Below, one piece after another: positions 7,550-18,964 of a stretch of DNA of 64,000 nt. Position numbers and translations under genes: made by a program. Source of the DNA: Dechloromonas sp. H13. GTDB lineage: Bacteria > Pseudomonadota > Gammaproteobacteria > Burkholderiales > Rhodocyclaceae. Within the stretch, counting starts at the first letter, position 1, and every line of letters starts with the position of its first letter. The stretch is from contig NZ_SSXX01000005.1 of assembly GCF_009469615.1 (NCBI RefSeq), positions 186,001 to 250,000 on the forward strand, written 5' to 3'. Below the pieces are notes generated by a model that worked only from the letters and a program-made list of their open reading frames with translations, searched no databases and had not been told where the DNA came from.

Positions 7550-8689
7550 ATGAAGAAAACCGCCCTCGCCATGCTGCTGTCGACGCTGGCCGCGAGCGCC
7601 CTCGCCGACCTCAACGTCGGCGTGACGCTGTCGGCCACCGGCCCGGCCGCCTCGCTCGGCATTCCCGAGAAGAACACCATCGACCTGCTGCCGAAGACCA
7701 TCGCCGGGCAGAAGGTCAATTACATCGTGCTCGACGATGCCTCCGACACGACGACGGCGGTCAAGAATGCCCGCAAGCTGATCGGCGAGAACAAGGTCGA
7801 TGTGCTGATCGGGTCGACGACGACCCCCAATTCGCTGGCCATGATCGACGTCGCCGCCGAGAGCGAGACGCCGATGATCGCGATGGCGGCGGCGGCGCGC
7901 ATCGTCGAGCCGATGGACGCCAAGCGCAAGTGGGTGTTCAAGACGCCGCAGAACGACGCCCAGATGTCGACGGCGATCCTCGAGCACATGACCAGCAACA
8001 ACGTGAAGACCGTCGCCTACATCGGCTTTTCCGACGCCTACGGCGAAGGCTGGTGGAACGAATTCTCGAAGCTGGCCGAGGTGCGCAAGATCAAGGTGGT
8101 CGCCAACGAACGCTTCAACCGCACCGATACCACGGTCACCGGCCAGACGCTCAAGATTCTCGCCGCCAAGCCGGATGCGGTGCTGATCGGCGGCGCCGGC
8201 ACGCCGGCCGCCCTGCCGCAGCGCTCGCTCAAGGAAAAGGGCTACAAGGGCATCGTCTACCAGACGCACGGGGTCGCCAACAACGACTTCCTGCGCGTCT
8301 GCGGCAAGGATTGCGAGGGCACCGTGCTGCCCACCGGGCCGGTGCTGGTCGCCGCCCAACTGCCGGCCGACAACCCCGTCAAGAAATCGGCCACCGAGTA
8401 TGTCAACCGCTACGAAGCCGCCTACGGCCGCGGCAGCGTGACGGCGTTCGGCGGCTACGCCTGGGATGCCGGCCTGCTGCTCGCCAACGCCGTGCCCGAG
8501 GCCCTGAAGAAGGGCCAGCCGGGCACCAAAGAGTTCCGCGCAGCCCTGCGCGATGCCCTCGAGTCGACCAAGGATCTGCCGGCCTCGCATGGTGTCTTCA
8601 ACATGAGTCCCAACGACCACCTCGGCTTCGACCAGCGCGCCCGGGTCATGGTCAAGGTCGAGAACGGCACCTGGAAACTCGTCAAGTAA
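7550..8689 (+). CDS. Branched-chain amino-acid-type ABC transporter binding protein, copy 1
   Basis: This is a 379-residue periplasmic binding protein of the Leu/Ile/Val type (Peripla_BP_6). It has a signal peptide cleaved after ASALA (about residue 19) and family blocks such as SATGPAASLGIPEKN and IGSTTTPNSLAM. Ribosome binding site GGGAGA precedes ATG. It is the same length as copy 2 immediately downstream and aligns to it without gaps, with well over two thirds identical residues by eye. A cysteine pair, C251 and C255 (RVCGKDCEG), is absent from copy 2. It heads the liv-type operon; the true ligand is unknown. Confidence 0.9.
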   Translation: MKKTALAMLLSTLAASALADLNVGVTLSATGPAASLGIPEKNTIDLLPKTIAGQKVNYIVLDDASDTTTAVKNARKLIGENKVDVLIGSTTTPNSLAMIDVAAESETPMIAMAAAARIVEPMDAKRKWVFKTPQNDAQMSTAILEHMTSNNVKTVAYIGFSDAYGEGWWNEFSKLAEVRKIKVVANERFNRTDTTVTGQTLKILAAKPDAVLIGGAGTPAALPQRSLKEKGYKGIVYQTHGVANNDFLRVCGKDCEGTVLPTGPVLVAAQLPADNPVKKSATEYVNRYEAAYGRGSVTAFGGYAWDAGLLLANAVPEALKKGQPGTKEFRAALRDALESTKDLPASHGVFNMSPNDHLGFDQRARVMVKVENGTWKLVK

Positions 8690-8780
8690 GCCCGTCCCCC
8701 TGCCCGCCGCCGCGCCCGGAGGGGGCGCGTGCTGCGTGGTAGACTGCGGCCTTTGCCGCTGCCTTCCGGAGATCTAACCC

Positions 8781-9920
8781 GTGTTCAAGAAGCTGACGCT
8801 GGCTGTTCTGGCTGCCCTGTCCACCGCCGCGCTGGCCGACATCAACGTCGGCGTTTCGGTTTCCGCCACCGGCCCGGCGGCCTCGCTCGGCATCCCGGAG
8901 AAGAACACCATCGCCCTGCTGCCGACGACCATCGCCGGGCAGAAGGTCAATTACATCGTCCTCGACGACGCCACCGACCCGACGGCGGCGACCAAGAACA
9001 TCAGGAAGCTGATCGGCGAGAACAAGGTCGATGTGATGATCGGGTCGACCACGACGCCGAATTCGCTGGCGATGATGGATGTTGCGGTCGACAGCGAAAC
9101 CCCCCTAATTTCCATGGCCGGCTCGGCGATCGTCGTCGAGCCGATGGACGCCAAGCGGCAGTGGGTGTTCAAGACCGCCCAGAACGATGCCCACATGGCG
9201 ACCGCGATCGTCCAGCATATGACCGACAGGAAGGTGCAGACGGTCGCCTTCATCGGCTTCGCCGACGCCTACGGCGAAGGCTGGTACAAGGAGTTCGCCA
9301 GGATCGCCGAGGCGCGCAAGCTGAAGATCGTCGCCAGTGAGCGCTACCAGCGCAATGACACTTCGGTGACCGGCCAGATCCTCAAGATCATGGCCGCCAA
9401 GCCGGATGCCGTGCTGATCGGCGGCGCCGGCACGCCGGCCGCGCTGCCGCAGAAGACGCTCAAGGAAAAAGGCTACAAGGGCCTGATCTACCAGACGCAC
9501 GGCGTCGCCAACAACGATTTCCTGCGCGTCGGCGGCAAGGACGTCGAGGGCGCCTTCCTGCCGGTCGGGCCGATGGTCGTCGCCGCCCAGCTGCCGGCCG
9601 ACAACCCGGTCAAGAAATCGGGGCTGGAGTACGTCACCAGGTACGAGGCGGCGCACGGCAAGGGTAGCGTCAGTTCCTTCGGCGGCCATGCCTGGGATGC
9701 CGGCGTGCTGCTCCAGGCCGCCATCCCGCAGGCGCTGAAGAAGGGCCAGCCGGGCACGAAGGAATTCCGCAAGGCGCTGCGCGATGCGCTCGAGTCCACC
9801 AAGGACCTGCCGGCCGCGCACGGTATCTTCAACATGACGCCGAACGACCATCAGGGCTTCGACCAGCGCGCGCGCGTCATGGTGACCATCGAGAACGGCA
9901 ACTGGAAACTCGTGAAGTGA
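8781..9920 (+). CDS. Branched-chain amino-acid-type ABC transporter binding protein, copy 2
   Basis: This is the second 379-residue binding protein, a tandem paralogue of copy 1. The start codon is GTG (8781), preceded by CCGGAGA. The signal peptide is MFKKLTLAVLAALSTAALA. Differences from copy 1 are spread over the protein and include G and V in place of the cysteine pair, and changes near ISMAGSAIVVEPMD. Two receptors serving one permease is a known way to widen substrate range (inference here). The permease gene starts 60 bp downstream. Confidence 0.9.
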   Translation: MFKKLTLAVLAALSTAALADINVGVSVSATGPAASLGIPEKNTIALLPTTIAGQKVNYIVLDDATDPTAATKNIRKLIGENKVDVMIGSTTTPNSLAMMDVAVDSETPLISMAGSAIVVEPMDAKRQWVFKTAQNDAHMATAIVQHMTDRKVQTVAFIGFADAYGEGWYKEFARIAEARKLKIVASERYQRNDTSVTGQILKIMAAKPDAVLIGGAGTPAALPQKTLKEKGYKGLIYQTHGVANNDFLRVGGKDVEGAFLPVGPMVVAAQLPADNPVKKSGLEYVTRYEAAHGKGSVSSFGGHAWDAGVLLQAAIPQALKKGQPGTKEFRKALRDALESTKDLPAAHGIFNMTPNDHQGFDQRARVMVTIENGNWKLVK

Positions 9921-9980
9921 GCGCACGCTCGCGCTGACCAGAGAGCTGCGTCAGGGCCGACCACCATTTCGCCTTAGTCC

Positions 9981-11018
9981 ATGGATCTGCAAATCCTCCT
10001 TCTCCTCGGCCAGGACGGCGTCACCAACGGCGCCATCTACGCCCTGCTGGCGCTCGCCCTCGTGCTGGTCTTCGCAGTCACCCGCGTCATCTTCATTCCG
10101 CAGGGCGAATTCGTTGCCTACGGTGCCTTGACCCTGGCTGCGCTGCAGGCCGGCAAGGTGCCGGGAACGGTCTGGCTGCTGCTGGCGCTGGGTACGACGG
10201 TGGCGCTGCTCGACGGCGTCCGCCTGCTGCGCGAAGGGCGGTTTCGCAAATTGCCGCCGCTGCTCATCTTCAACGTCGGCATCCCGCTGCTCTGCGCCGG
10301 CGGGCTGTTCGTCGTGCCGCCGACCCAGTTGCCGCTGTGGGCGCAGGTCGCGGTGTCGATGCTGCTGGTCGTGCCGCTCGGGCCGATGATCTACCGCGTC
10401 GCCTACCAGCCGCTGGCCAGCGCCTCGGTGCTGGTGCTGCTGATCGTCTCGGTCGCCGTCCATCTGGCCCTGATCGGCCTCGGCCTGCTGTTCTTCGGCG
10501 CCGAAGGCTCGCGGACCCCGGCCTTCACCGAAATCAGCTTCGAACTGGCCGGCGCGCCGCTGCAGGGGCAGACGATCCTGGTCATCGTCGCCTCGGCGCT
10601 GCTCATCATCGGGCTCTATTTCTTCTTCGAGCGCACCCTCTACGGCAAGGCGCTGCGCGCCACCGCGATGAACCGCACCGGCGCCCGCCTGATGGGCATC
10701 CCGCCGGCGCTCGCAGGCCAGCTGTGCTTCACGCTGGCGGCGGCGATCGGTGCCTTTTCCGGCATCCTGATCGCGCCGATCACCACCATCTACTACGATT
10801 CCGGCTTCCTGATCGGCCTCAAGGGCTTCGTCGGCGCCATCATCGGCGGCCTCGCCTCCTACCCGGTCGCCGCCCTCGGCGCCGCGCTGGTCGGCCTGCT
10901 CGAATCCTATTCCTCCTTCTACGCCAGCGCCTTCAAGGAAGTCATCGTGTTCACGCTGATCATCCCGGTGCTGCTGTGGCGCTCGCTGACCACGAAGCAC
11001 GTCGAGGAGGAGGAATGA
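9981..11018 (+). CDS. livH: Branched-chain amino-acid-type ABC transporter permease, LivH type
   Basis: This inner-membrane permease of 345 residues starts [23 protein letters not shown], the usual LivH N-terminus, and has about eight hydrophobic segments. The segment [18 protein letters not shown] matches the family's coupling region that contacts the ATPase. Its stop overlaps the start of the next gene (ATGA), so the two are translationally coupled. It pairs with the LivM half of the fused downstream protein. Confidence 0.9.
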   Translation: MDLQILLLLGQDGVTNGAIYALLALALVLVFAVTRVIFIPQGEFVAYGALTLAALQAGKVPGTVWLLLALGTTVALLDGVRLLREGRFRKLPPLLIFNVGIPLLCAGGLFVVPPTQLPLWAQVAVSMLLVVPLGPMIYRVAYQPLASASVLVLLIVSVAVHLALIGLGLLFFGAEGSRTPAFTEISFELAGAPLQGQTILVIVASALLIIGLYFFFERTLYGKALRATAMNRTGARLMGIPPALAGQLCFTLAAAIGAFSGILIAPITTIYYDSGFLIGLKGFVGAIIGGLASYPVAALGAALVGLLESYSSFYASAFKEVIVFTLIIPVLLWRSLTTKHVEEEE

Positions 11019-12775
11019 GGCGCCAGCTTCCCCTCGCCGTCTTCATCGCCCTGCTCGCGGCGGGGCCCCTGCTGCTGCCCGAGTTCTCGATCACCCTGCT
11101 GAATTACATCGGCCTCTACGCCATCGTCGCCGTCGGCCTCGTGCTGTTGACCGGCGTCGGCGGGCTGACCTCGTTCGGGCAGGCGGCCTTCGTCGGCATC
11201 GGCGCCTACACGACCGCCTGGATGACGACGGCCCACGGCGTCTCGCCATGGCTGACGCTGAGCATCGGCCTCGTCGTCACCGCCGCCGTCGCCCTCTTCC
11301 TCGGCTTCATCACCCTGCGCATGGGCGGGCACTACCTGCCGCTCGGCACCATCGCCTGGGGCATCAGCCTCTACTTCCTGTTCGGCAACGTCGAGTTCCT
11401 CGGCGGCCATACCGGCATCACCGGCATTCCACCGGTCAGCCTGTTCGGCTGGGAAATGAAGTCGGGCCGCGACTTCTACTACCTCATCTGGCTGGTCGTC
11501 CTGCTCGCCATCCTGGCCCTCCGCAACCTGCTCGATTCGCGCGAGGGGCGCGCCATCCGCGCGCTCAAGGGCGGCGCCGTGATGGCCGAGGCGATGGGCA
11601 TCAACACGCCGCGCGCCAAGATCGTCATCTTCCTGATCGCCGCCCTGCTGGCCAGCATTTCCGGCTGGCTTTACGCGCACCTGCAGCGCTTCGTCAACCC
11701 GACGCCGTTTTCGCTGACGCAGGGCATCGAATACCTGTTCATGGCCGTCGTCGGCGGCATCGGCCACGTCTGGGGTGCGGTCCTCGGTGCTGGCCTGATC
11801 ACCGTGCTCAAGCAGTGGTTGCAGGACTGGCTGCCGCAGATCCTCGGCCAGAGCGGCAATTTCGAGATCATCGTCTTCGGCGTCGCCGTCGTGCTGATCC
11901 TGCAGAAGGCGCGCGACGGCCTGTGGCCGGTGATCCTCCGGCTGCTCCCGGCCCCTTCGCGGCAGCGGGCGGTGCCGCAGGCACCGGCACTGGACCGGCG
12001 TCCGGCGCCGCCCGCCGGCACCCTGCTGCTGGAAGCGAACGGCGTGACCAAGCGCTTCGGCGGCCTGGTCGCCAACAACAACATGTCGCTGACCGTCCGG
12101 GCCGGCGAGGTGATGGCGCTGATCGGCCCGAACGGCGCCGGCAAGAGCACGATGTTCAACTGCATTTCCGCGGTCGACCCGGCCAGCGAGGGCAAAATCG
12201 CCTTCCTCGGCGCGTCGACCGCAAGCCTCGCGGCGCGCGACATCGCCAGCCGCGGGATGAGCCGCACCTTCCAGCACGTGCGCCTGCTCGGCCAGATGTC
12301 GGTGCTGGAAAACGTCGCCATCGGCGCCCACCTGCGCGGCAGCAGGGGCGCGCTGGCCGCCGCGCTGCGCCTCGACCGCGCCGAGGAGCAGCGTCTGCTG
12401 GCCGAGGCGGCGCGCCAGATCGAGCGCGTCGGCCTCGCCGAGCACATGTTCGACGCGGCCGGCAGTCTGGCGCTCGGCCAGCAGCGCATCGTCGAGATCG
12501 CTCGCGCCCTCTGTTCCGACCCCTGCCTGCTGCTGCTCGACGAGCCGGCCGCCGGCCTGCGCTACCGCGAGAAGCAGGCCCTGGCCGAGCTGCTGCGCCG
12601 CCTGCGCGGCGAAGGCATGGGCATCCTGCTGGTCGAGCACGACATGGATTTCGTCATGGGCCTCGCCGACCGGGTAGTGGTCATGGAATTCGGCGAGAAG
12701 ATCGCCGAAGGCGCGCCGGAAGCCGTCCAGCGCGACCCGAAGGTGCTCGAAGCCTACCTCGGCGGGGTCGAATGA
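11015..12775 (+). CDS. Fused LivM permease and LivG ATPase of the branched-chain amino-acid-type ABC transporter
   Basis: One 586-residue frame joins two normally separate proteins. Residues 1 to about 310 are a LivM-type permease ([26 protein letters not shown]). After a Pro-rich linker (about 311-333) comes a LivG-type ATPase, with Walker [10 protein letters not shown] at 371-379, signature [15 protein letters not shown] and Walker [12 protein letters not shown]. There is no internal stop or ribosome-binding gap. I chose ATG 11015 because it follows GAGGAGG and overlaps the livH stop; the open frame extends further upstream only as a shadow of livH. LivF follows with another ATGA overlap. 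Confidence 0.9.
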   Translation: MRRQLPLAVFIALLAAGPLLLPEFSITLLNYIGLYAIVAVGLVLLTGVGGLTSFGQAAFVGIGAYTTAWMTTAHGVSPWLTLSIGLVVTAAVALFLGFITLRMGGHYLPLGTIAWGISLYFLFGNVEFLGGHTGITGIPPVSLFGWEMKSGRDFYYLIWLVVLLAILALRNLLDSREGRAIRALKGGAVMAEAMGINTPRAKIVIFLIAALLASISGWLYAHLQRFVNPTPFSLTQGIEYLFMAVVGGIGHVWGAVLGAGLITVLKQWLQDWLPQILGQSGNFEIIVFGVAVVLILQKARDGLWPVILRLLPAPSRQRAVPQAPALDRRPAPPAGTLLLEANGVTKRFGGLVANNNMSLTVRAGEVMALIGPNGAGKSTMFNCISAVDPASEGKIAFLGASTASLAARDIASRGMSRTFQHVRLLGQMSVLENVAIGAHLRGSRGALAAALRLDRAEEQRLLAEAARQIERVGLAEHMFDAAGSLALGQQRIVEIARALCSDPCLLLLDEPAAGLRYREKQALAELLRRLRGEGMGILLVEHDMDFVMGLADRVVVMEFGEKIAEGAPEAVQRDPKVLEAYLGGVE

Positions 12776-13536
12776 GCATGAGCAAGCATCCGCACCTGCA
12801 TGACCACGAGGTCATTCTCGACGTCCGGCATCTGGGCGTCGCCTACGGCAAGGTCGAGGCGCTGCACGACGTCAGCCTGACCATCCGGCGCGGCGAGATC
12901 GTCACGGTCATCGGCCCCAACGGCGCCGGCAAGACGACGCTGCTGGCGGCGCTGATGGGCCTGCTGCCGGCGACCGGCGACATCGTCTACATGGGCCATG
13001 CCCAGGGGCGCGAACGCGAGGTCGAGGCGCTGGTCCGCCACGGCATGACGTTGGTCCCCGAGAAGCGAGAGCTGTTCGCCGAAATGAGCGTCGAGGACAA
13101 CCTGCTGCTCGGCGCCTTCGACCGCTATCGCAGCGGCCACCGCGACCAGATGGAAACCATGGACGAGGTCTTCGAGCTCTTCCCGCGCCTCGAGGAGCGC
13201 CGCGCCCAGCTGGCCGGCACGCTGTCCGGCGGCGAGCGCCAGATGCTGGCGATGGGTCGCGCCCTGATGGCCAAGCCGAAGCTGTTGATGCTCGACGAAC
13301 CCAGCCTCGGCCTGGCGCCGCTGATCATCAAGGAAATCTTCCGCATCATCGGCGAACTCAAGCAGACCGGCGTCGCCATCCTGCTCGTCGAACAGAACGC
13401 CCGCGCCGCGCTGCAAATCGCCGACTACGGCTACGTCCTGGAAACCGGCGAGGTTTCGCTGGCCGGCCCCAGCCAAGAACTGGCTGCCGACCCGCGCGTC
13501 ATCGAAAGCTACCTCGGGCTCGGGCACAAGCACTGA
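12772..13536 (+). CDS. livF: Branched-chain amino-acid-type ABC transporter ATPase, LivF type
   Basis: This 254-residue ATPase has Walker [10 protein letters not shown] (48-56), signature [15 protein letters not shown], Walker [16 protein letters not shown] and the LivF-typical [10 protein letters not shown]. The start ATG 12772 overlaps the stop of the LivM-LivG fusion; ATG 12778 is an alternative. The N-terminal extension rich in His ([13 protein letters not shown]) is unusual and absent from most LivF proteins. It completes the transporter started at 7550. Confidence 0.92.
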   Translation: MSMSKHPHLHDHEVILDVRHLGVAYGKVEALHDVSLTIRRGEIVTVIGPNGAGKTTLLAALMGLLPATGDIVYMGHAQGREREVEALVRHGMTLVPEKRELFAEMSVEDNLLLGAFDRYRSGHRDQMETMDEVFELFPRLEERRAQLAGTLSGGERQMLAMGRALMAKPKLLMLDEPSLGLAPLIIKEIFRIIGELKQTGVAILLVEQNARAALQIADYGYVLETGEVSLAGPSQELAADPRVIESYLGLGHKH

Positions 13537-13540
13537 GCGC

Positions 13541-13563
13541 CGCCCCGGCCCGTTGCCGGGGCG
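13541..13563. terminator. Perfect 9-bp hairpin between convergent genes
   Basis: CGCCCCGGC, loop CCGTT, GCCGGGGCG lies just after the livF stop and before the end of the convergent DUF6600 gene. No T-run follows on either strand, so terminator function is only likely from position. Confidence 0.45.
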
Positions 13564-13583
13564 CCGAACGAATCAGCGCTGCC

Positions 13584-15470
13584 TCAGCGTGGACCGCGTT
13601 CGTCCCGGCGCTCGTGGCGCCCCGGGTTGCCGCCGCGTTGGCCGTCGCCCGGCGGCGGCCGCGGTTCGCTGCGCGGCATTTCGCGCGGCTGGGCAGCCGG
13701 CATCGGCGGCGCCTGCATCTGCCGCGGCGCCTCGCGCACCATCGGCGCGGGCCGTTCGTGCGGCGCTTCGCGATACGCCGGCCGGTTGTCCCGGGGTTGC
13801 TGCGCCGGCTGCTGGAATTCGCGCATCGGCGACGCCTGGTAGCGCGGTTCCGGGCGTGGTTCGGGGCGCGGCGGTGCCTGGACGGCGGCCGGCGCTTGCC
13901 GGTACTCGCGCTGTTCCATGCGCATCGCCCGCTCGTCGACCTGCGGGGCGCCGAATGCTCGGTTGTCGTCATGGCGCGGATTCATCGGCGGTTGCCGCTC
14001 AAGGCCCTGACGCCCGCCGCCATCGGGTGGACGGTTCGGGTAGGCGGACATGCCGCGCTGCGGTTCCGGCGCGCCGCGCTGGTAGTCGCCGGGGTCGCGC
14101 TGGCGGCCGGCGGCGGGCGGCATTTCCTGGCGCGGCGCGCGGCCGTCCGGCTCGTTCCGCGGGCCGGGCCGGGCATCGCCGGCCGGCGGCAGCCAGTTGC
14201 GGCTGGGCGCCCGGCTAGCCATCGGCGCCTGGCCGATTTCCTGCATGTCGCGCGGACGCAGCGCGTTGCCCTTGATCGGCTTGCCCTCGCGCATCCGGTC
14301 GGCCGGCACCACGGTGACGGCCTGCGGTTGGCCGCCGTGCCGGTATTCCGGGCGATAGTCGGGGCGCGTGGCGCGCTCGATTTCCCGGACGTTGTGGACG
14401 TGGGTGACGTTCATCTGGCGCACGTAGTTCGGGCTGGCGCGATAGGCCGGCACATAGACTTCGCGCGGCGCCAGCGGGAACCAGCCGACCGCCGGGGCGG
14501 CGCCATAGCGGAAATTGACGCTCCAGCCCGGATTGCCATACCAGCCGACCAGCGCCGGCGCATAGACCGGCCGCGCGCTGTAGGCGCCCGGGGCCCAGCC
14601 CCAGCGCCCGCCGATCTGCACCCAGCGCCCGTAGTGGAAGGGGGCGAAGCCCCAGGGCGCGGCGTCGACCCAGGTCCAGCCCCAGGGCTCGATCCAGGCC
14701 CAGCGTCCGTCGCGGTAGGGCGCCCAGTCGGCGGCCACCGCCCGCGGATACCAGACATTGCCGTAGTCTTCCGCCGTACCCCAGTCGCCGTAGTTGTCGA
14801 GATCCTGGTAGCCGGTCATGTAGGGTGAAACGTTGCGCCGGGCGTACGCCGCCTTCGCCCGGTTGTCCTGGGCCGACACCCAGTTGTCGAAATCGTCGCC
14901 GTAGGGCGCCGCATCGATGGTGACGACGCCGCGCCCGTCGATCGACGCCATTTCGCCAGCACGCACGGCCAGCGGACGCCCGTCGGCAAACACCTCGGCG
15001 CTGCCCGACTGGGCGGCGACGGTGGTCAGGCCGGGCCGCGCCTCGATCCGGTAGCGGCCGGCGTCGGCGAAACGGACCCGCCCTTCCGGCGTCTCGATTT
15101 CGAGATCGTCGGCCTGTTCGCGGTCGCGAATGGTGACGGCCAGCGTGCCGGTCGCCAGCTGGAGGTCCACGCTGCGGTCGTCGATGGTGACGAATTCGGC
15201 GCGGCTGTTGCCGGCCAGCCGGTAGGCGGTGGAGCCAACCCAGGCTTCGGCCCGTCCGCGCCGCTCGGTATCGATGATGGCGCCGCTGCTGAGCGGCCAG
15301 TTGGCCACCGCGGGCGTGCCGGGATCCTGACGGTCGGCGCGCAGGGTGACCCCGCCATCGACCAGCGCCAGACGGCCGACGCGCGCCGGCGGGTCGCCGG
15401 CGGCCAGCGCCGGGGCGAGGAAAGCGATCAGGGCCGTCAGCCCGAGAAAATGGCGAAACCGTCCGAACAT
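13584..15470 (-). CDS. FecR-domain / DUF6600 family secreted protein
   Basis: The product is about 628 residues. It has a signal peptide (FLGLTALIAFLAPALA), then a FecR-like beta domain with GTLAVTIRDREQADDLEIETPEGRVRF. A W/Y/G-rich middle follows, with repeated WAPYRDGRWAWIEPWGWTWVD-like segments typical of DUF6600. The last third is low-complexity, Pro/Arg/Gln-rich and probably disordered. I chose the ATG at 15470, the second of an ATG pair (the frame opens at 15500), because GGAG lies 6 nt upstream. Function is unknown; family members are exported and may act at the envelope. Two inverted repeats lie in its leader. Confidence 0.75.
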   Translation of the reverse strand: MFGRFRHFLGLTALIAFLAPALAAGDPPARVGRLALVDGGVTLRADRQDPGTPAVANWPLSSGAIIDTERRGRAEAWVGSTAYRLAGNSRAEFVTIDDRSVDLQLATGTLAVTIRDREQADDLEIETPEGRVRFADAGRYRIEARPGLTTVAAQSGSAEVFADGRPLAVRAGEMASIDGRGVVTIDAAPYGDDFDNWVSAQDNRAKAAYARRNVSPYMTGYQDLDNYGDWGTAEDYGNVWYPRAVAADWAPYRDGRWAWIEPWGWTWVDAAPWGFAPFHYGRWVQIGGRWGWAPGAYSARPVYAPALVGWYGNPGWSVNFRYGAAPAVGWFPLAPREVYVPAYRASPNYVRQMNVTHVHNVREIERATRPDYRPEYRHGGQPQAVTVVPADRMREGKPIKGNALRPRDMQEIGQAPMASRAPSRNWLPPAGDARPGPRNEPDGRAPRQEMPPAAGRQRDPGDYQRGAPEPQRGMSAYPNRPPDGGGRQGLERQPPMNPRHDDNRAFGAPQVDERAMRMEQREYRQAPAAVQAPPRPEPRPEPRYQASPMREFQQPAQQPRDNRPAYREAPHERPAPMVREAPRQMQAPPMPAAQPREMPRSEPRPPPGDGQRGGNPGRHERRDERGPR

Positions 15471-15485
15471 CATCAACTCCGTCTG

Positions 15486-15527
15486 TCGCTGCCCGAACAT
15501 TCGGCAGCGTGCTCCAATAACGTTATT
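15486..15527 (-). promoter_or_regulatory. Paired inverted repeats upstream of the DUF6600 gene
   Basis: A perfect 12-bp palindrome AATAACGTTATT (15516-15527) and an interrupted dyad CGCTGC...GCAGCG (about 15487-15509) sit within 60 bp of the chosen start. They could be an operator and a leader hairpin. No regulator can be named. Confidence 0.4.
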
Positions 15528-15693
15528 AGAGCCGCTTCGGATGAATCGCGGTCACAAAAAATCGTTTCAGGATGTTGCCGGCGCCGGCACCGGGCGTGCA
15601 GGCGAAGCCCGGCAGGTCGGGAAAAACTGTGATTTTTCAGCGGCCTGACGTAAAATCCGCCTCCCGATACTGCGCCGCAACAACCCCGTCCCC

Positions 15694-17592
15694 ATGCTTT
15701 ATCCCACCCGTTTCGATGTCATCGTTGTCGGCGGCGGCCACGCCGGCACCGAGGCCGCGCTCGCCGCGGCACGGGCGGGGGCGAACACGCTGCTGCTGAC
15801 GCACAACCTCGACACGCTGGGGGCGATGAGCTGCAACCCGTCGATCGGCGGCATCGGCAAGGGCCACCTGGTGCGCGAGGTCGATGCGCTGGGCGGGGCG
15901 ATGGCGGCGGCTACCGACGAGGCCGGTATCCAGTTCCGCATCCTGAACGCCTCGAAGGGCCCGGCGGTGCGCGCGACGCGCGCCCAGGCCGACCGCGTGC
16001 TGTACAAGCAGGCGATCCGCTCGCGCCTGGAAAACCAGCCCAATCTGACCATCTTCGCCCAGGCCTGCGACGACCTGATCGTCGAGGGCGAGCGCGTGGC
16101 GGGGGCAAAGACCCAGCTCGGCATCCGCTTTATGGCCTCTTCCGTGGTGTTGACCGCAGGCACCTTCCTCAACGGCAAGATTCACGTCGGGCTGGAGAAC
16201 TACACCGGCGGGCGCATGGGCGATCCGCCCTCGGTCTCGCTGGCGGCACGCCTCAAGGAGCTGAACCTGCCGCAAGGTCGCCTGAAGACCGGCACGCCGC
16301 CGCGCCTTGACGGCAAGACCATCGATTTCTCGGTGATGGAGGAGCAGCACTCGGACGATCCGCTGCCGGTGTTCTCCTTCCTCGGCAGCGCCGCCCAGCA
16401 CCCGAAGCAGCTGCCCTGCTGGATTACCGAGACCAACGAACGCACCCACGATATCATTCGCAGCGGCCTCGACCGGTCGCCGATGTACACCGGTGTCATC
16501 GAGGGCGTCGGTCCGCGCTACTGCCCGTCGATCGAGGACAAGATCCACCGCTTCGCCGACAAGGATCGCCACAACGTCTTCCTCGAACCGGAAGGCCTGA
16601 CGACGCACGAGATCTACCCGAACGGCGTGTCGACCAGCCTGCCCTTCGACATCCAGCTGGCGCTGGTGCGTTCGATCCGCGGGCTGGAAAACTGCCACAT
16701 CCTGCGCCCCGGCTACGCCATCGAATACGATTTCTACGATCCGCGCGGTCTCAAGAACACGCTGGAAACCAAGGCCATCGCCGGCCTCTTCTTCGCCGGC
16801 CAGATCAACGGCACGACCGGCTATGAGGAAGCCGCCGCCCAGGGCCTGCTCGCCGGCATCAATGCGGTCAATTACGTCAAGGGTCGCCTAGGCTGGTGCC
16901 CGAAGCGCAACGAGGCCTACCTCGGCGTGCTGGTCGACGACCTGATCACGCGCGGCGTCTCCGATCCCTACCGGATGTTCACCAGCCGCGCCGAATATCG
17001 CCTGAGCCTGCGCGAGGACAACGCCGACCTGCGCCTGACCGAACAGGGCCGCGCCCTCGGCCTGGTCGACGACGTGCGCTGGGAAGCCTTCTGCCGCAAG
17101 CGCGACGCCATCGCCGCCGAGCAGGAGCGCCTCAAGTCGACGTGGATCAACCCGAAAATCACGCCGGCCGAAGATTGCGTCCGCGTGCTCGGCAAGGCCA
17201 TCGACCACGAATACAACCTGTTCGAACTGCTGCGCCGGCCGGAAGTGGCGTATGAAGCGCTGCTGACCCTGCCCGGTTGCGGTCGACCGGAAAGTTCGCC
17301 CGAAATCGACGCCGCCGTCGTCGAGCAACTGGAGATTTCCGCCAAGTACCAAGGCTACATCGACCGTCAGGCCGAGGAGGTTTCCCGGTCGGCCAGCTAC
17401 GAGAGCACGCTGCTGCCGGCCGATCTCGACTATGCGACGGTCGCTGGGCTGTCCAACGAGGTCAGGCAGAAGCTCGCGCTGCACCGGCCGCAGACCATCG
17501 GCCAGGCCTCGCGCATCCAGGGCGTCACGCCGGCGGCGATCTCGCTGCTGCTGATCCACCTCAAGCGTTTCAACCTGTCGCAGGCGGCATGA
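15694..17592 (+). CDS. mnmG: tRNA uridine-5-carboxymethylaminomethyl modification enzyme MnmG (GidA)
   Basis: With MnmE, this FAD protein modifies U34 of certain tRNAs. The 632-residue product has the N-terminal FAD motif [19 protein letters not shown] and the signature [13 protein letters not shown]. It also has [13 protein letters not shown] and [17 protein letters not shown], all family blocks. Length is normal. It heads a coupled cluster with rsmG, parA and parB (each overlap is ATGA), an order common near the replication origin of proteobacteria. No DnaA-box cluster was noticed here. Confidence 0.97.
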   Translation: MLYPTRFDVIVVGGGHAGTEAALAAARAGANTLLLTHNLDTLGAMSCNPSIGGIGKGHLVREVDALGGAMAAATDEAGIQFRILNASKGPAVRATRAQADRVLYKQAIRSRLENQPNLTIFAQACDDLIVEGERVAGAKTQLGIRFMASSVVLTAGTFLNGKIHVGLENYTGGRMGDPPSVSLAARLKELNLPQGRLKTGTPPRLDGKTIDFSVMEEQHSDDPLPVFSFLGSAAQHPKQLPCWITETNERTHDIIRSGLDRSPMYTGVIEGVGPRYCPSIEDKIHRFADKDRHNVFLEPEGLTTHEIYPNGVSTSLPFDIQLALVRSIRGLENCHILRPGYAIEYDFYDPRGLKNTLETKAIAGLFFAGQINGTTGYEEAAAQGLLAGINAVNYVKGRLGWCPKRNEAYLGVLVDDLITRGVSDPYRMFTSRAEYRLSLREDNADLRLTEQGRALGLVDDVRWEAFCRKRDAIAAEQERLKSTWINPKITPAEDCVRVLGKAIDHEYNLFELLRRPEVAYEALLTLPGCGRPESSPEIDAAVVEQLEISAKYQGYIDRQAEEVSRSASYESTLLPADLDYATVAGLSNEVRQKLALHRPQTIGQASRIQGVTPAAISLLLIHLKRFNLSQAA

Positions 17593-18202
17593 GCGCGATC
17601 AGCCTGTCCGCCGGTCTTGCCGGACTCGGCCTCGAACTGCCCGCAGATGCGCAGCAGAAGCTGCTCGCCTTCCGCGACCTGCTGCTCAAGTGGAACAAGA
17701 CCTACAATCTGACCGCCCTGCGCGACCCGGAACAGGCCGTTGCGCACCACCTGCTCGACTCGCTGGCCATCCTGCCGCACGTCGGCGCCGGCCCATTGCT
17801 CGATGTCGGTTCGGGCGGCGGCCTGCCCGGCATCCCGCTGGCCATCGCTCGCCCCGATCTGGTGGTGAGCATGGTCGATACGGTGCAAAAGAAAGCCACG
17901 TTCCTGCAGCAGGCGGTCATCGAACTCGGCCTGAAGAATGTTACGGTCCACCATGCGCGGGTCGAGGAACTGGCCGGGCAGTATTCCCGGATCACGGCGC
18001 GCGCCTTCGCCGAACTTGCCCAGTTCGTCGCCCTCACCCGGCATCTGCTGGCGCCGGACGGGCGCTGGCTGGCGATGAAGGGCGTGCGGCCGGATGCGGA
18101 AATTGCGGCGCTGCCCGCCGACGTCGCGGTGGAAGCGGTCATTCCGCTGGCCGTGCCGGGGCTGGCCGCCGAACGACATTTGATCATCCTGAAAGCGGGC
18201 TC

Positions 18203-18206
<4 letters not shown>
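17589..18206 (+). CDS. rsmG: 16S rRNA (guanine-N7) methyltransferase RsmG (GidB)
   Basis: This SAM-dependent enzyme methylates G527 of 16S rRNA. The 205-residue product has [17 protein letters not shown] as the SAM-binding motif I, and the N-terminal [14 protein letters not shown] block typical of GidB. The start ATG 17589 overlaps the mnmG stop, and its stop overlaps the parA start. Confidence 0.96.

Positions 18207-18960
<754 letters not shown>

Positions 18961-18964
<4 letters not shown>

Noticed and set aside
9951..11000. Minus-strand 349-residue frame opposite livH
   Set aside because: It is antisense to a clear permease gene and is Arg/Gln/Asp-rich without family features.
13614..14828. 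Plus-strand 404-residue frame opposite the DUF6600 gene
   Set aside because: It mirrors the Pro/Arg-rich low-complexity tail of the minus-strand gene, which has a signal peptide, recognisable FecR-like sequence and a good ribosome binding site.
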